64,000 bases of DNA from Orobanche coerulescens (Eukaryota; Streptophyta; Magnoliopsida; Lamiales; Orobanchaceae), in assembly GCA_033398695.1 (NCBI GenBank), contig CM065802.1, positions 78,106,096-78,170,095 on the forward strand. The letters are read 5' to 3'. The notes beneath the pieces were generated by a model. The model made no database searches, was not told the origin of the DNA, and saw nothing but the letters and a program-made list of their open reading frames with translations. Within the stretch, counting starts at the first letter, position 1. Every line of letters starts with the position of its first letter. Of the stretch, positions 34,351 to 45,865 are shown in pieces. A program made the position numbers and the translations under genes.

Positions 34351-35094
34351 CAGTTGCATGTAACACCCCCAAAACCATATGGGAATATTACACGCTATAG
34401 ACCCCTTTTTACGAGGATCTACCAGGCTATACCTTACAAAACGACCAAGTGCTTGCCCGGCCAGGGTCAAACAATATAATAATACAGACCGTTAAAGTCA
34501 CTTACTCATGAATACACAGACCGATGAGGTCACACAACTCCATCAACAGGACTGACTAAAACAACATTACCCACACAGGGGTCGAAACACAATACAGCGG
34601 AAGGCTGAAATCAACTCTAACAATACAATCAAACTCTACCAACTCTCGACTCTTGATTAGTATCGCAGCTCGTCATCCTCTTGTGCCAATCCTGTGACTG
34701 CTCCCCTGAACCTCTATGTACCTGGACGCAAAACAGACATCTACCCCCCGAATACTCGGGGGTTAGTAAAACTCCACTGTTTTACTAGTGCAAGTATAAT
34801 ACGATACAAAAAGCAACAAGTAAATAGCAACTACGAATTTAATATGGAAATCAATTACCAAAATGTTCCCGAGAATTTTTATTAATTTTGAACTCAAGCA
34901 AGAGATATTTGAAAAGGAACACATCATCTCGGGGATTTTTAAAGCAGAAATTCTTTTGGACCTCACGTCCCAATTTACAAATCCTTTTTGAAAACATTAG
35001 GGCCTTAGCCCGATTCTCTAACACGATGGATGAGATATCATTATGAGCCCGATACCCGTATTTAAAATGTTATCCAAACAATCACTGCTATACG

Positions 35095-35345
35095 ATCGTT
35101 GTTCGTACACATCATGTACCGAACTCCGGAGGCCTCTACGGACCTTACCCGGACCACACACTCTGTTCGTACACATCATGTACTGAACTCCGGAGGCCTC
35201 GGCGGACCTTACCCGACCACATACATCGTTCGTACACATCATGTACCGAACTCCAAAGGCCTCGTCAGACCCTACCTGGATCACACACCTTGTTCGTACA
35301 CATCATGTACCGAACTCCAGAGGTCTCGTCAGACCCTACCTGGAA
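35095..35345. repeat. Four 62-64-bp tandem repeats with an internal dyad in the gag-only LTR
   Basis: Each unit begins GTTCGTACACATCATGTACC and continues with a GAACTCC..AGGCCTC part. GTTCGTACA and TGTACCGAAC form an imperfect inverted repeat. They lie downstream of the TATA box in transcription order. The second LTR has the same array at 41266-41432 and 51090-51172, split by the Tekay-like insertion. Confidence 0.88.
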
Positions 35346-36412
35346 CACACACACACCTCGACACGACACAATTCATAATCATCAAATGTCAAGCCTTTCC
35401 ACATTACACCGAAATGCATAATCAAGTATGTAAATCAAAACAACACAAATATCATAATCATCACAACAACTCAATAATGAACAATCACGCCCGGCACAAC
35501 TTAGATGATTTGCACATCCAACACAATTCCACGATGTTAACTAGGTGATGGTATTATCGCTACCATCAATCATTCATAATAATCAATTCATACGAAACAT
35601 ATTCACGAAAGTAAACCAATGCATCACAACCATAGCACGACGTCCCTATTCACAAGACACAATTCGTATAGTAAAATACTTGCCTCGAAACCACGACGCG
35701 GAGAATCGACCGAAGTAGGTTGGCACGAACCGACTACGAACTCGCCGACTCCACCGAATGACAACCCGCAAAAATATACTACGAAGGACAACAATAACAA
35801 TGAAAATGAATTCCAAAGTACAACGCAAAGCTGCTGAATTCAAGGAACAAACGACGAAAGTTCAAGGGTTTCCCCCAAAACGGCCAAGAACACGATTCAT
35901 CCCGTCAAAACATGAAAACGGAATTCCAAATTGAAATATGGATATACAATCCATAGGATATGTTTAACAACATCATTTAACAACAATCGATCCATCAAAA
36001 ACGTATGGAAAACGAAATCAAGAACAAATCCCCCAAAAAGTCGATTCGAAGGAAATCAAGAAATATACCTTGATTCGACGAAAAACAATGGATTAAATGA
36101 TGTTAAACACATGAATAATACTAATATTAATCATACCCATCGTGGATTAATCAACAACACGGAACGAATCGGACAAAAACGCAAAAACCCAAATTTTCCC
36201 AAAATGCGGTTCTAGGAAATCTCACCTTGATTCGCTGGATCAAAGGAGGTTATGGAGGGATTAATCGATGATATGAGCTCCCAATCTTCGTGGATTAGTT
36301 GCTTGACAACACGTCTCCTGGATCGCCAAGCCTCCAGCCGCGGGGAGGAAAAGATGGAAATGAAGAACGGGTGAAAATATGACTACTCTATCATATTTAT
36401 ACTGGGTCGGAA

Positions 36413-36832
36413 CTAGCGTGTGCTAGCCTCCCGGACTAGCGTGCGCTATCGGCCAGTATCGGCCCAACACCCTCGGCCAAGGCCCGCACGACACGGCACT
36501 ACCAACCGAACCTGCTGACCGCGACCTGCCCGCCCGACCCCGATAGCGTGCGCTGCGCCTAACGCTAGCGCGCGCTAGCCGACCTGTCCAGTGACCTCTG
36601 GACTAAACAGCTCGCCCAGGTAACATACGCTAGTCGGCCGGCAGCGTGCGCTACACATGCCGATTAGCGCGCGCCATGACCGACAGTAGCGTGCGCTACC
36701 TGCCGATCCTCCCCGAGTCCAGAACCTCAGAACCCCTCTGCCCAGACCCGATAGCGTACGCTGGGCCGGTCGACAGCGTGCGCTACACCTGCCGAGCTAG
36801 CGTGCGCAGCCTTCCGGCCATAGCATATGCTA
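36413..36832. promoter_or_regulatory. Twelve palindromic dodecamers in the U3 of the gag-only LTR
   Basis: TAGCGTGCGCTA-type words start at 36413, 36437, 36544, 36566, 36621, 36642, 36665, 36687, 36752, 36774, 36798 and 36821. Pitch within groups is 21-24 bp. On the transcribed (minus) strand they directly precede a TATA-like AGTATAAATATGA at 36403-36391. The other LTR has the same array at 52241-52659, where some words are closer to the full palindrome. Confidence 0.85.
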
Positions 36833-37407
36833 CGCCGGTTCCTTCCGTGCCTGCTCGGCCAGTGCCCAGCACTTCCGACAGTGCCGCACCTGTCCGGCCA
36901 GTTGCTCATCCGCCATGACCCGTCGACTTGATTTCCGAAAACGTACGGAACGAATACGACGAAAAGCTCGCGGTCAACATCAACGACCCGAAATGAAAAC
37001 ATAATGCAATAATTAATCATACGCGACCAAGAAAAGGGTCGAGATAACAAATACAGATACGGATACCCATAACTTTGGGTAAATTACAAAATGGCCCAAA
37101 ACGCCCGAAAATCACGATACGTGATCGAATAACCAAACCGAAGTTCATAACATGTCTAACAAAGTTAAACGGACTTACGGGAAACTCGAAACAGTAGTTT
37201 CGAACGAGATTCGTAAGAATCGAACTCAAGTGCGGAAAAGTCGCTAAAAAGTATGGAACTCAACAAAACGACACCGAAACGAACTCGGATGTCGAAAAGT
37301 GCAGAATTAATAATTCTCAGAATGATGAAACGGTCCCAAGCGAGTCGTCAAAATGAACTCTCGCCAAAAAAAGAAAATTACCGGAAATCGAATTTGCGGA
37401 TATTACA

Positions 37408-38075
37408 TACTACCCTCCTTAAAAGAAGTTTCGTCCCGAAACTTAAAACAAGTATGGAGAAGCAATATCCCACCAGGAAAACTCATCGAGATACACAAGA
37501 AATGCGTAACTTACGCCCAACGGCGAAACGTTACAAGCAATGCAAAGGAATATACGGCGTGAAAACACGCTCCGCGACGACCAACACAACGCCACCGCCT
37601 GTGATTTGAAACAATAACGAGCAATTTATGTCACATCACATGCACACATTAAATCAAAAAAACGCATGCGACAACAAGCTGCACCCGACTAAAACGGCTA
37701 TGTGAAAGAAACAAATAGAATATCATGATAGAAATCACTCTGTTACTCATCAACAAGAAAATGTCCGACGTCAAAACACAAGCAATTCAAGATAACAGAA
37801 AATGAGAATACTGGATATTACATTCTATCATACTAAAAATAAGTTTCGTCCCGAAACTTAAATTAAGGTTATCACAGTGATACGAAACAAAATATAACGA
37901 CACATAATAAAATACCATGTTCATGACCCCGCGGTCCACTGTCACGCCTCTGTAGGTTCAACAACTATACGGGAACCTATTCAAAACAAAATATCATTTA
38001 ACAAGTTCCAAACGTAAAAACGTTACAAAATACATCCCTACACGAGAAACAATCCGCGCAACGAGTACCAGAACA
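37408..38075 (-). other. Gag-only element: 3' untranslated region with polypurine tract
   Basis: No coding sequence. Two copies of the dyad TTTCGTCCCGAAA lie at about 37429 and 37849. The one beside the polypurine tract (37420-37408) matches the region before the Tekay-like 3' LTR. Confidence 0.65.
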
Positions 38076-39122
38076 CTATAACTGGCCATCACTGGGCCCT
38101 TCGGAAGTAGGAATGGAACTCCGGTCTCTTATCATCTCGGCAACAATCTCGCAGTACTTAACTCGATGCCCCTCGTGTCCACAATTATAACAAGTCACTG
38201 GCGGTTTCTTACAATGCGCGCGTTCATGGCCTAGAACGTTACAGTTGAAACACCTAGGAGCATTACCAGAACTCAAGGACACCGACTTGGGTCCTTTGGA
38301 TTCTCTAGCTGACCGAGAAGGTCCCATACTCGGCTGATACGAGGGTTGAGGCGTGGGAATCGCAATTCCCTTACTTCCCGATGCGTCAACAGAGATCTTC
38401 TGCTTCTTCGCTACCGATACGAACTCGGTAGACATTATAGCCATTTCAAATGCTAAGGCTCGATCTTGATAGTCCTTCAGAGTTGTACACATAAAAGGGG
38501 CCATACACTGCCGAACCTGAGGTTTCATACGCATATCAAAGTAACGAACCTTATCTATCTCACTTCGCACTTGATCGCGAACGTAACATAGCTGTCGATT
38601 GTAATCGACTATTGCTTGAGATATAGACACATCCAGGGGCGTAGCCGAGAATAACTCAACAATTCTACGTTCCTTAACAGGCGGCGGACAATACTCGGCC
38701 TCCATAGCAGTCTTGAATTCGGCCCAAGTAGTTGTACGATCACTAGGCGCTACGGCCTCCCACCAGTGTGCCGCTTCCCTGTCAAGCAGGTATTGGGCGA
38801 TGGGTACTCTTCTCTCATCGGGGCAAGCTACAACATCAAATGTTCTGTCCAACTGGAAGAGCCAGTTCTCCCAGCCTAATGAGTCCGAAAAACCTACGAA
38901 ACGGGGAGGGTGGATTCTCATCACAACTCGTAACCACTTACTAGCTCCGTTATCCTCATCCGGAATCCCATCGCGGTGTACGGTCTGATTCACATGCGCC
39001 AACTGGTCAGCCACCTGACGAAGGATTGTGGCGGCGCCAATGTCAACACTACGACCACGTCCTCGGCCTCGACCTCTCGGCATACTGAACGGACGATCAA
39101 TCTGAATAACACAACCAAACAA
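38076..39122 (-). CDS. Intact gypsy gag (348 codons), sole gene of the gag-only element
   Basis: Gag forms the cytoplasmic virus-like particle that packages element RNA. The likelier start is the internal ATG at about 39080 (MPRGRGRGRGRSVDIGA), giving the RGR-rich N-terminus shared with the Tekay-like gag at 44036. The core has RFVGFSDSLGWENWLFQLDR, AAHWWEAVAPSD and EFKTAMEAEYCPPPV. Two CCHC knuckles end the protein: CFNCNVLGHERAHC and CYNCGHEGHRVKYC. No stop or frameshift is visible, although the element has no pol. This suggests recent activity or selection on gag for mobilisation by a related element. Confidence 0.9.
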   Translation of the reverse strand: MFGCVIQIDRPFSMPRGRGRGRGRSVDIGAATILRQVADQLAHVNQTVHRDGIPDEDNGASKWLRVVMRIHPPRFVGFSDSLGWENWLFQLDRTFDVVACPDERRVPIAQYLLDREAAHWWEAVAPSDRTTTWAEFKTAMEAEYCPPPVKERRIVELFSATPLDVSISQAIVDYNRQLCYVRDQVRSEIDKVRYFDMRMKPQVRQCMAPFMCTTLKDYQDRALAFEMAIMSTEFVSVAKKQKISVDASGSKGIAIPTPQPSYQPSMGPSRSARESKGPKSVSLSSGNAPRCFNCNVLGHERAHCKKPPVTCYNCGHEGHRVKYCEIVAEMIRDRSSIPTSEGPSDGQL

Positions 39123-40516
39123 ACATCAAAACGTCAACATAGGACGATAAATAGGAGCACGATATAACATCAACCCCAAGTCATTACACAAGTGCACGAA
39201 CTAACACTGTAATTTTAGAACTTCATTCAAAAATAATTCACAGTCACATCAACAGAGATGTTTGGATTTTATCAAATCAAACACGGTTAAAACCACACAC
39301 GTATCGTAGGGACCACACACTAGCAACAAAATAAAATATTTCCAGGGTATTATTCAAATGATAAAATTTTAAAATTCTCAAGTTTGAAAAATTTGGTGAA
39401 ATGAAATTTTTGAAAACACTTTTAATACCTCGGTCGTTTAATCAAAACCATGTATCTCACTATCAAAACTGTTTTGATTGAAGCTATTTGCAAAACAACA
39501 CCTTGAAACACCAACCTACTCGATAGACAATATCATCAAGGTGATCTTATATATATATCATTACCATTACTAGTGACATACAGAGTAACAACATGTTACC
39601 ACGCCAACCATCACGTGAACATATGAAGTTTAAAATTCCAAAAAACCGAAAAAAATTCGTTTTGCAAAATAAAATAAAAAATTCTAAAATCCTTCCGTTC
39701 ATAACCAAAACTACAATGTCCGAAGTACTTCAAAACATATATTCCAGATACCGTCTGATGGTGTCATTTAAAAATACACGACCAATTTGTCAAGAATTTA
39801 ACCGATTTTAAAATCCATATAAACCGTGGTTTTAACCGCACCATCAGAATATTTTAAACAATATAGCAAACGATTCCTACAAAAATGTTCAAACTCGTAA
39901 AGTCCTCCAGGAAGAACATTCTAAAACCTACCTGTAGCGGCATAATCATAACAATCTAAAAATAATCAAACTAAAAATCACATGTCTAAACGGCAACCAG
40001 GATCGTCGATCCAATCGAATACATCTCACAGTATCAAGTTTAAACATACAACAAAACCATTCCTCGGAGTTTCTCACGAACTCAATCGTCGATACCTTAT
40101 TCGAAACCCATCAAGGTTCTCAATTTTCACACCATACCACCTATCACAGTGGTTCAAAGGTAAAACAGCAATATGCCTAGTTATATACATATACTATGTG
40201 TCACAAGTATTAAATACAACTATATTCACCACACCGTGCAAATAAAATTATGCACCGTAATTAACTCACTAAGATAAAATTATGATGCATAGGTACCTCG
40301 CATAAAAGAGGAGTCTTATGTCCACAGGCCGCACGGAGATGACGGTCGCCCACGATACTAATCTCATCCGACAACATATCCGACACGTTGTGACTACGCA
40401 CTACTCAACTGGTCACCTGACGACTCGAACGACAAGACAACACAATACTCGACAAATCACGACCCGACTTGACCCGACAGCCTAGGTTTCCGCAACCTAA
40501 GCTCTGATACCATAAA
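39123..40516 (-). other. Gag-only element: leader with primer binding site
   Basis: The primer binding site TGGTATCAGAGC (initiator Met tRNA) is at 40512-40501, four bases inside the 5' LTR. The rest is AT-rich untranslated leader with no ORF I can support. Confidence 0.75.
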
Positions 40517-41587
40517 TGTAACACCCCCAAAACCATATGGGAATATTACACGCCGTAGACCCATTTTTACGAGGATCTACCAGGCTATACCTTACAAAAC
40601 GACCAAGTGCTTGCCCGGCTATAGTCAAACAATATAATAATACAGACCGTTAAGGTCACTTACTCATGAATACACAGACCGATGAGGTCACACAACTCCA
40701 TCAACAGGACCGACTAAAACAACATTACCGACACAGGGGTCGAAACACAATACAGCGGAAGGCTGAAATCAACTCTAACAATACAACCAAACTCTACCAA
40801 CTCTCGACTCTTGATTAGTATCGCAGATCGTCATCCTCTTGTGCCAATCCTGTGACTGCTCCCCTGAACCTTCATGTACCTGGACGCAAAACAGACATCC
40901 ACCCCCGGATTACTCGGGGGTTAGTAAAACTCCACTGTTTTACTAGTGCAAGTATAATACGATACGAAAAGCAACAAGTAAATAGCAACTACGAATTTAA
41001 TATGGAAATCAATTACCAAAATGTTCCCGAGAAGTTTTATTAATTTTGAACTCAAGCAAGAGATATTTGAAAAGGAACACATCATCTCAGGGATTTTTAA
41101 AGCAGAAATTTTTTTGGACCTCACGTCCCAATTTACAAAGCCTTTTTGAAAACATTAGGGCCTTAGCCCGATTCTCTTTTCAAAACACGATGGATGAGAT
41201 ATCATTATGAGTCCGAGACCCGTATTTAAAATGTTATCCAAACAATCACTACTATACGATCGTTGTTCGTACACATCATGTACCGAACTCCGGAGGCCTC
41301 GACGGACCTTACTCGGACCACACACTCTGTTCGTACACATCATGTACCGAACTCCGGAGGCCTCGACGGACCTTACCCCACCACATACATCATTCGTACA
41401 CATCATGTACCGAACTCCAGAGGCCTCGTCAGTGTAATATCCGGATTTATTACTGTGTATTTCATCTGTATTCAAACCCTGTATTATTCGGATTTGTGGT
41501 CTTGATTATTGGAGTATGATATTTCTTGCATTGGCATCCTTGTACTTAAGTATAACAACATGCAAATTTTCTCATGCAAACTCGTGA

Positions 41588-41811
41588 TAGCGCACGCTAA
41601 GAATGTAGCTTAACGCGCGCTATCGGATATTACTAGCGCACGCTACGTATGTAGGAGTTGCGTGCGCTAGACACTGAATTATTGAGGTAGGCAGCTAGCA
41701 CATGCGCCAGCCGGGACATGGGTCCGGATAAGATTCCCGCAGACGAACCTGGATAGATTTGGAGTCAATGCTTATTAGCGTGCGCTAAGTATTGTATGCT
41801 AGCGTGCGCTA
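41588..41811. promoter_or_regulatory. Six palindromic dodecamers (4 + 2) just upstream of the Tekay-like TATA box
   Basis: TAGCGCACGCTA / TAGCGTGCGCTA words start at 41588, 41611, 41634 and 41658 (pitch 23, 23, 24) and at 41776 and 41800 (pitch 24). TATTATAAATGAG follows at 41830. The 3' LTR has the same array about 7,289 bp to the right. Confidence 0.87.
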
Positions 41812-41829
41812 ATTAGCTAAAGTGCAGAA

Positions 41830-41842
41830 TATTATAAATGAG
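41830..41842 (+). promoter_or_regulatory. Putative TATA box of the Tekay-like LTR
   Basis: TATTATAAATGAG sits 18 bp after the last dodecamer of the U3 array. No transcript evidence is available. Confidence 0.55.
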
Positions 41843-42671
41843 ACAACAACCCGTTTTGGCTTTCATTTCCTTCGTCCATTCTACATTCTTGAGAGTCCAG
41901 AGAGCTATAATCATCCTTCTAACACACTTAGAATACATCTTATTGATCCTTGAATATTGGTTATCACTTGTGAGTGATCATTGAAGAGAAGTAACACCTT
42001 GGAGTGGCACATAACCAACCGGAGTCGGATTCTACCTTGTAGTTCAGTGATTTCGTCATATTAAGGTATGTTGATTCTACCTTCAACTCTAGATTCGTGT
42101 TATGGAGAATAAGATGATCATGTTAATGAGATATTGAATTTCATTAGTGAATTATTCAACAACATCATGTTTAGAAGATTGGAATGTCTACGATTACGAT
42201 ATTATTGTTGGAACCTTGAAGTCGGAATCCTAGTACTTCAAATGATGAGAGAAACATTCTGAAGTTAGCAATCTGTATGATTTATGTTATCTTTGTGATC
42301 ATGAATTGGAGGTGATATTATTTCGGTTATAAGAACTTAAAGGAAGAATCATCTTAGGAAATGTTCTTTCGTATAAGTTGGAATTGTTAGTTCACCTAAA
42401 GATGAAGTCTGAATATGTATAATGATAGTAGAATATAATACATCAAACGGAGATCACCAATTTCGCATGAGAATTGTAATCAAGATGGATTATGGTGTTA
42501 TGATGATTATACGTATACTCGCATCTCGAAGTTGTTATTATCCATGAGATCATTCATAAAGGTTATGAACTTAACATGAAGTCAGATAACAAATATTAAT
42601 CACTGAGGAATTCGCTTACTTTATCACCATTTGTATAATCTGCTGCCCTCCAGTGAACTGCCATGCACGCT

Positions 42672-42886
42672 TAGCATGCACTAAGCTACGTGAATTAACG
42701 TACGCTATCGAGTACGTTTAGCGTATGCCACGATTGGAACTTAGCGTGCGTTAAGTCATCAGGCGAGTCAGTCGGCTGATCAGTGAGGCACTGACCATGC
42801 CTGGTTAGCGTACGCTAGGCTGTGTGTACTGCGTGCGCTAACGAGTAGCATTAACGTACACTACATAGGATTCGTAGCGTGCGTTA
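42672..42886. repeat. Second dodecamer array, two groups of four, in the Tekay-like LTR
   Basis: Variant palindromes start at 42672, 42696, 42719 and 42742, and at 42806, 42829, 42852 and 42875. The pitch is 23-24 bp and the gap between groups is 64 bp. It lies downstream of the TATA box. Repeated in the 3' LTR near 49961-50175. Confidence 0.87.
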
Positions 42887-43157
42887 AGCGATCCAGACAG
42901 ATTGCATATTAAGGACTTCCTACCGTAATTGTTGAATTTTTAGACGTTCGTACGGCATGAGATGAATTCTATGCTATTTCTTTTGTTAAGGTTCGAGCTT
43001 AACACGTGCTTGATCGAAGGGGACGACCTTCGAGTATTTTGATATTCGTGGAAGTTTTATTCATGTCAACGAACTGAGGCAAGTACTCTAATTAGAATTG
43101 TTTATATTATGACAGTTATGATGTGATTGTATTGTGTAAATGTGTTGTGATTATATG

Positions 43158-43302
43158 TCCACCATGCATTGATCCGACGGGAATCATCATGGGAATCTAT
43201 AGCTGTGTGCGCTGGATCGTTGGACAGGTAGTTCCACCATGTGTTGATCCGACGGGATCATCATGGGAATCTATAGCTGTGTGCGCTGGATCGTTGGAAT
43301 AC
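43158..43302 (+). repeat. Two 72-bp tandem repeats in the Tekay-like LTR
   Basis: Units share TTGATCCGACGGGA, CATGGGAATCTATAGCTGTG and TGCGCTGGATCGTTGG. The same pair is near 50447-50590. Confidence 0.85.
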
Positions 43303-44035
43303 CATCAGTATGTTGAAACTGTTATGATATGATATGTGTTGTGAATATTTCTCGTTGGAGAAACTTGTTATGATATAATTGTTGATTATATCACTGTTGT
43401 ATGATTATTGTACTTGTACTAGCATCGTTGTGCTAACCCCTTCGGGGGTGAACATTTGTGTATGTTCAGGATCCAGGAGAGCGGGGAAACAACCACTGGA
43501 GATGCATGACGACGAGGGTGCAGAGTGATGTTCCGGCCGGGTTTACTGTCTGTTGTTTGTTGGTTATTTCAATAAGTACTCGAGTACGTCGTCAGTTTAT
43601 GAATATTTGGATTTTAGTGATGTATTAATAACTCTTCATTGGATATTTATATTCTCGGTATTGAACCAGACGATTGTATTTTATTTCAGTGATTTCATAA
43701 GTTGGTATCTGTTATTGTCATCTCCCTTATTCAGCCTTGTAATTCTTATGTAAAGGATTTACGGCGCTGTAATATTCCTGAATATATCGGGGGTGTTACA
43801 GAATATGGTATCGGAGCTAAGATTATGGATATCTTGGCCATTGGGTTAAAATAGGGGTCATTTACGTTTTTTGAGGTAACCGGCCGTGAATAACATCACT
43901 GTACCGCCTACGTCTTCATGCGAACGGTGGTTGTAAGTTCCTAAACTCTATCTCGTTCTTTACACGTTGTACCTCTTTATACTTGAACATTAGAATGATG
44001 TTCTTTCCTGTATATTGAGTATTTGTGCTTACAGT

Positions 44036-45865
44036 ATGTTGAGAGGCGAACGTGGACGTGGTCGCGGTCGTGGACGCGGACGAAGGAATGCCGAAAGGGA
44101 GGCGTCGCCTTCTAATCAGGCCAGTCATAGCTCAGGCGAGCCGCAACGATCCATCAATAACGAACCGGAACCTGCTGTACCAGAAATCCTTCGTCAGGTA
44201 GTGAACCAGATGACCCAGTTCGCTCAGGTCGTGGACCGAATGCAGGTGGCGGTGGGATTTCAGCAGGAAGATGGACAGCAAAGGATCCCAGAAATGGGAA
44301 ATCGAGGTGACCGATGGTTGCAAGAGGTAGCGAAAATGCAACCACCCAAATTTGACGGCTTTTCCGAGACTCCCACTTGGGATCATTGGTTGAAGGAATT
44401 GGAGAAAATTTTTGCTGGAATTAATTGCCCAGATGACAGGAGAGCTCCTATTGCCCAGTACTTTTTGATAGGGGAAGCATCCGAGTGGTGGGAAGCTATC
44501 CGACCTGCAGATCATGATGCCGATTGGACAGAATTTAAAATAATGATGGAAGCCCAGTACTGCCCTCGTCCTGTGAGGGAAGCCAAAATTCGGGAGTTTT
44601 TCTCCGCTCATCCATCAGACGAACCCGTATCCCAGACAATTAAGACGTTTAATCAGCAGTTGGCATTTGTTCGACATTTGGTCAGAACAGATGCAGAGAT
44701 GATGATTCACTTTGAAATGAGGATGAAACCAGAAATCCAGAGGTAGATGTCCGGTTTTGAATGTACCACTCTCCGCCAATACCAGGATAAGGCGTTGGCG
44801 TATGAAATAAAAGAAGCAGCAATGGAGAAGTTTATGGAGTCGAAGAAGCAGAAAGTCTCTGGTACTTTTACAGAGCGCAAGAGCAGTGGGCCCCGCAAGG
44901 CCCAGTCTTCTTTTTATTCTTTCAAGAAACCTCCGCACCCATCTAAGAGCGGAAAGAATTTCGGAACAATTTCGGCTACGACGGATACAGCTAGGAAGTG
45001 CTTTAACTGTGGTCGCCCAGGCCACCTTTGGCGTGATTGTTTGCGCACTCCAGTTACATGTTTTGATTGCGGACAGGAAGGGCACCGTGCAACGTTTTGC
45101 AAGGATGCCACCAAGTACAATGGAACCCGTTCAACGCAGCCAGTTCAGAAGGAAGCTAGTATCCAACAAACGCAGCAAAGTGTTCAGATGCCTCAAAATT
45201 TTGGCCGCGGACGAGGCAGAGGACAATGGGACCGAAAGGGGACATCGAGTGCCGGATCTGTTCTCCCACGTCTGTACGAGATGAGGAGGACAGACGATCA
45301 GGATGCTACTGTCGCATCAGGTACTGTCCAGATCCTTTCCCAGCCAGTTAGCATTTTATTCGATACAGGAGCTACGCATTCTTTTATATCCTTGTCTTGT
45401 GTAAATCGTTTGCATATTTCTGGTTTTCACACTTATGAACCTTATGTTGTTGGTTTACCGAGTGGAGAAAGGATTGCTGGGAACTTAGAGACTAGAGATT
45501 TCCCTTTATCATTTGGGGGTATGGAGTGGCTCTCAAATCTGATTGTGATAGAAATGCAAGGAGACGACCTGATACTCGGAGACGATTGGCTTAATCGATA
45601 TGGAGCTATTGTAAACTACCAAAGGAGGAATATTTCGCTGATCGATGATGATGGATCCGAAGTACTGTTTGAAGGATGGAAACCAGGAAGCTCAGGACAG
45701 TTGATCAAAGCAATGAAAGCTGTCAAATTGTTGAAACAGGACTGTACCGGATACTGGTGTTATGCAATGAAGAGAGAAGACGAAATTGTGAAACTTTCAT
45801 CCATTCATGTTGTTAATGAATTTCCAGATGTATTTCCTGACGAGTTACCTGGACTACCTCCATGA
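44036..45865 (+). pseudogene. Tekay-like gag-protease, one in-frame amber and a terminal opal
   Basis: ATG at 44036 (MLRGERGRGRGRGRGRRNAE). Gag core: QPPKFDGFSETPTWDHWLKE, EASEWWEAIRPADHDADW and MMEAQYCPRPV. TAG at 44744-44746 interrupts an otherwise continuous frame, where the related gag at 38076-39122 has Gln-Cys-Met. Two CCHC knuckles follow (CFNCGRPGHLWRDC, CFDCGQEGHRATFC), then the protease with LFDTGATHSFIS and LILGDDWL. A TGA at 45863 ends the frame at LPGLPP, where CGA or similar is expected before RDVEF. Confidence 0.9.

Larger units (their letters stand above)
30600..34358 (-). mobile_element. Athila/Tat-like Ty3/gypsy remnant, 3' part (no pol)
   Basis: Minus-strand element interrupted by the gag-only element at 34359. 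From high to low it holds gag (34350-32895), an aspartic-protease-like segment (32767-32390), then 32389-31270 without RT or integrase, and a purine-rich CTAAGTTTGGGGGAT near 31263-31249. Next comes LTR-like DNA with repeated GACACGGCCCGTGT-type words (30830-31000) and a TATA box on the minus strand (CTATAAAAGG at about 30770). A piece at about 31155-31210 resembles 54215-54280 beyond the nested elements, consistent with sequence shared by both ends. Inactive. Confidence 0.65.
34359..37407 (-). repeat. Gag-only element 3' LTR
   Basis: 3,049 bp. Plus-strand ends TGTAACACCC and GGATATTACA. Contains four 62-bp repeats (35095-35345), a minus-strand TATA box (about 36403-36391) and twelve palindromic dodecamers (36413-36832) upstream of it. 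Confidence 0.93.
41433..43800 (+). repeat. Tekay-like 5' LTR
   Basis: TGTAATATCC to GGTGTTACA. U3 holds six palindromic dodecamers then a TATA box at about 41830. A second array lies at 42672-42886 and 72-bp repeats at about 43158-43302. Confidence 0.95.

Noticed and set aside
35099..35548. 149-codon plus-strand frame with repeated peptide units
   Set aside because: The units come from the 62-bp LTR repeats, whose length is near a multiple of three; it is LTR DNA.
34359..37407. Possible CRISPR-like array of palindromic repeats (36413-36832)
   Set aside because: Repeats are only 12 bp with spacers of about 11 bp and vary; the setting is a plant LTR, and there are no cas genes.
44132..44611. 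159-codon minus-strand frame
   Set aside because: It is antisense to the Tekay-like gag.
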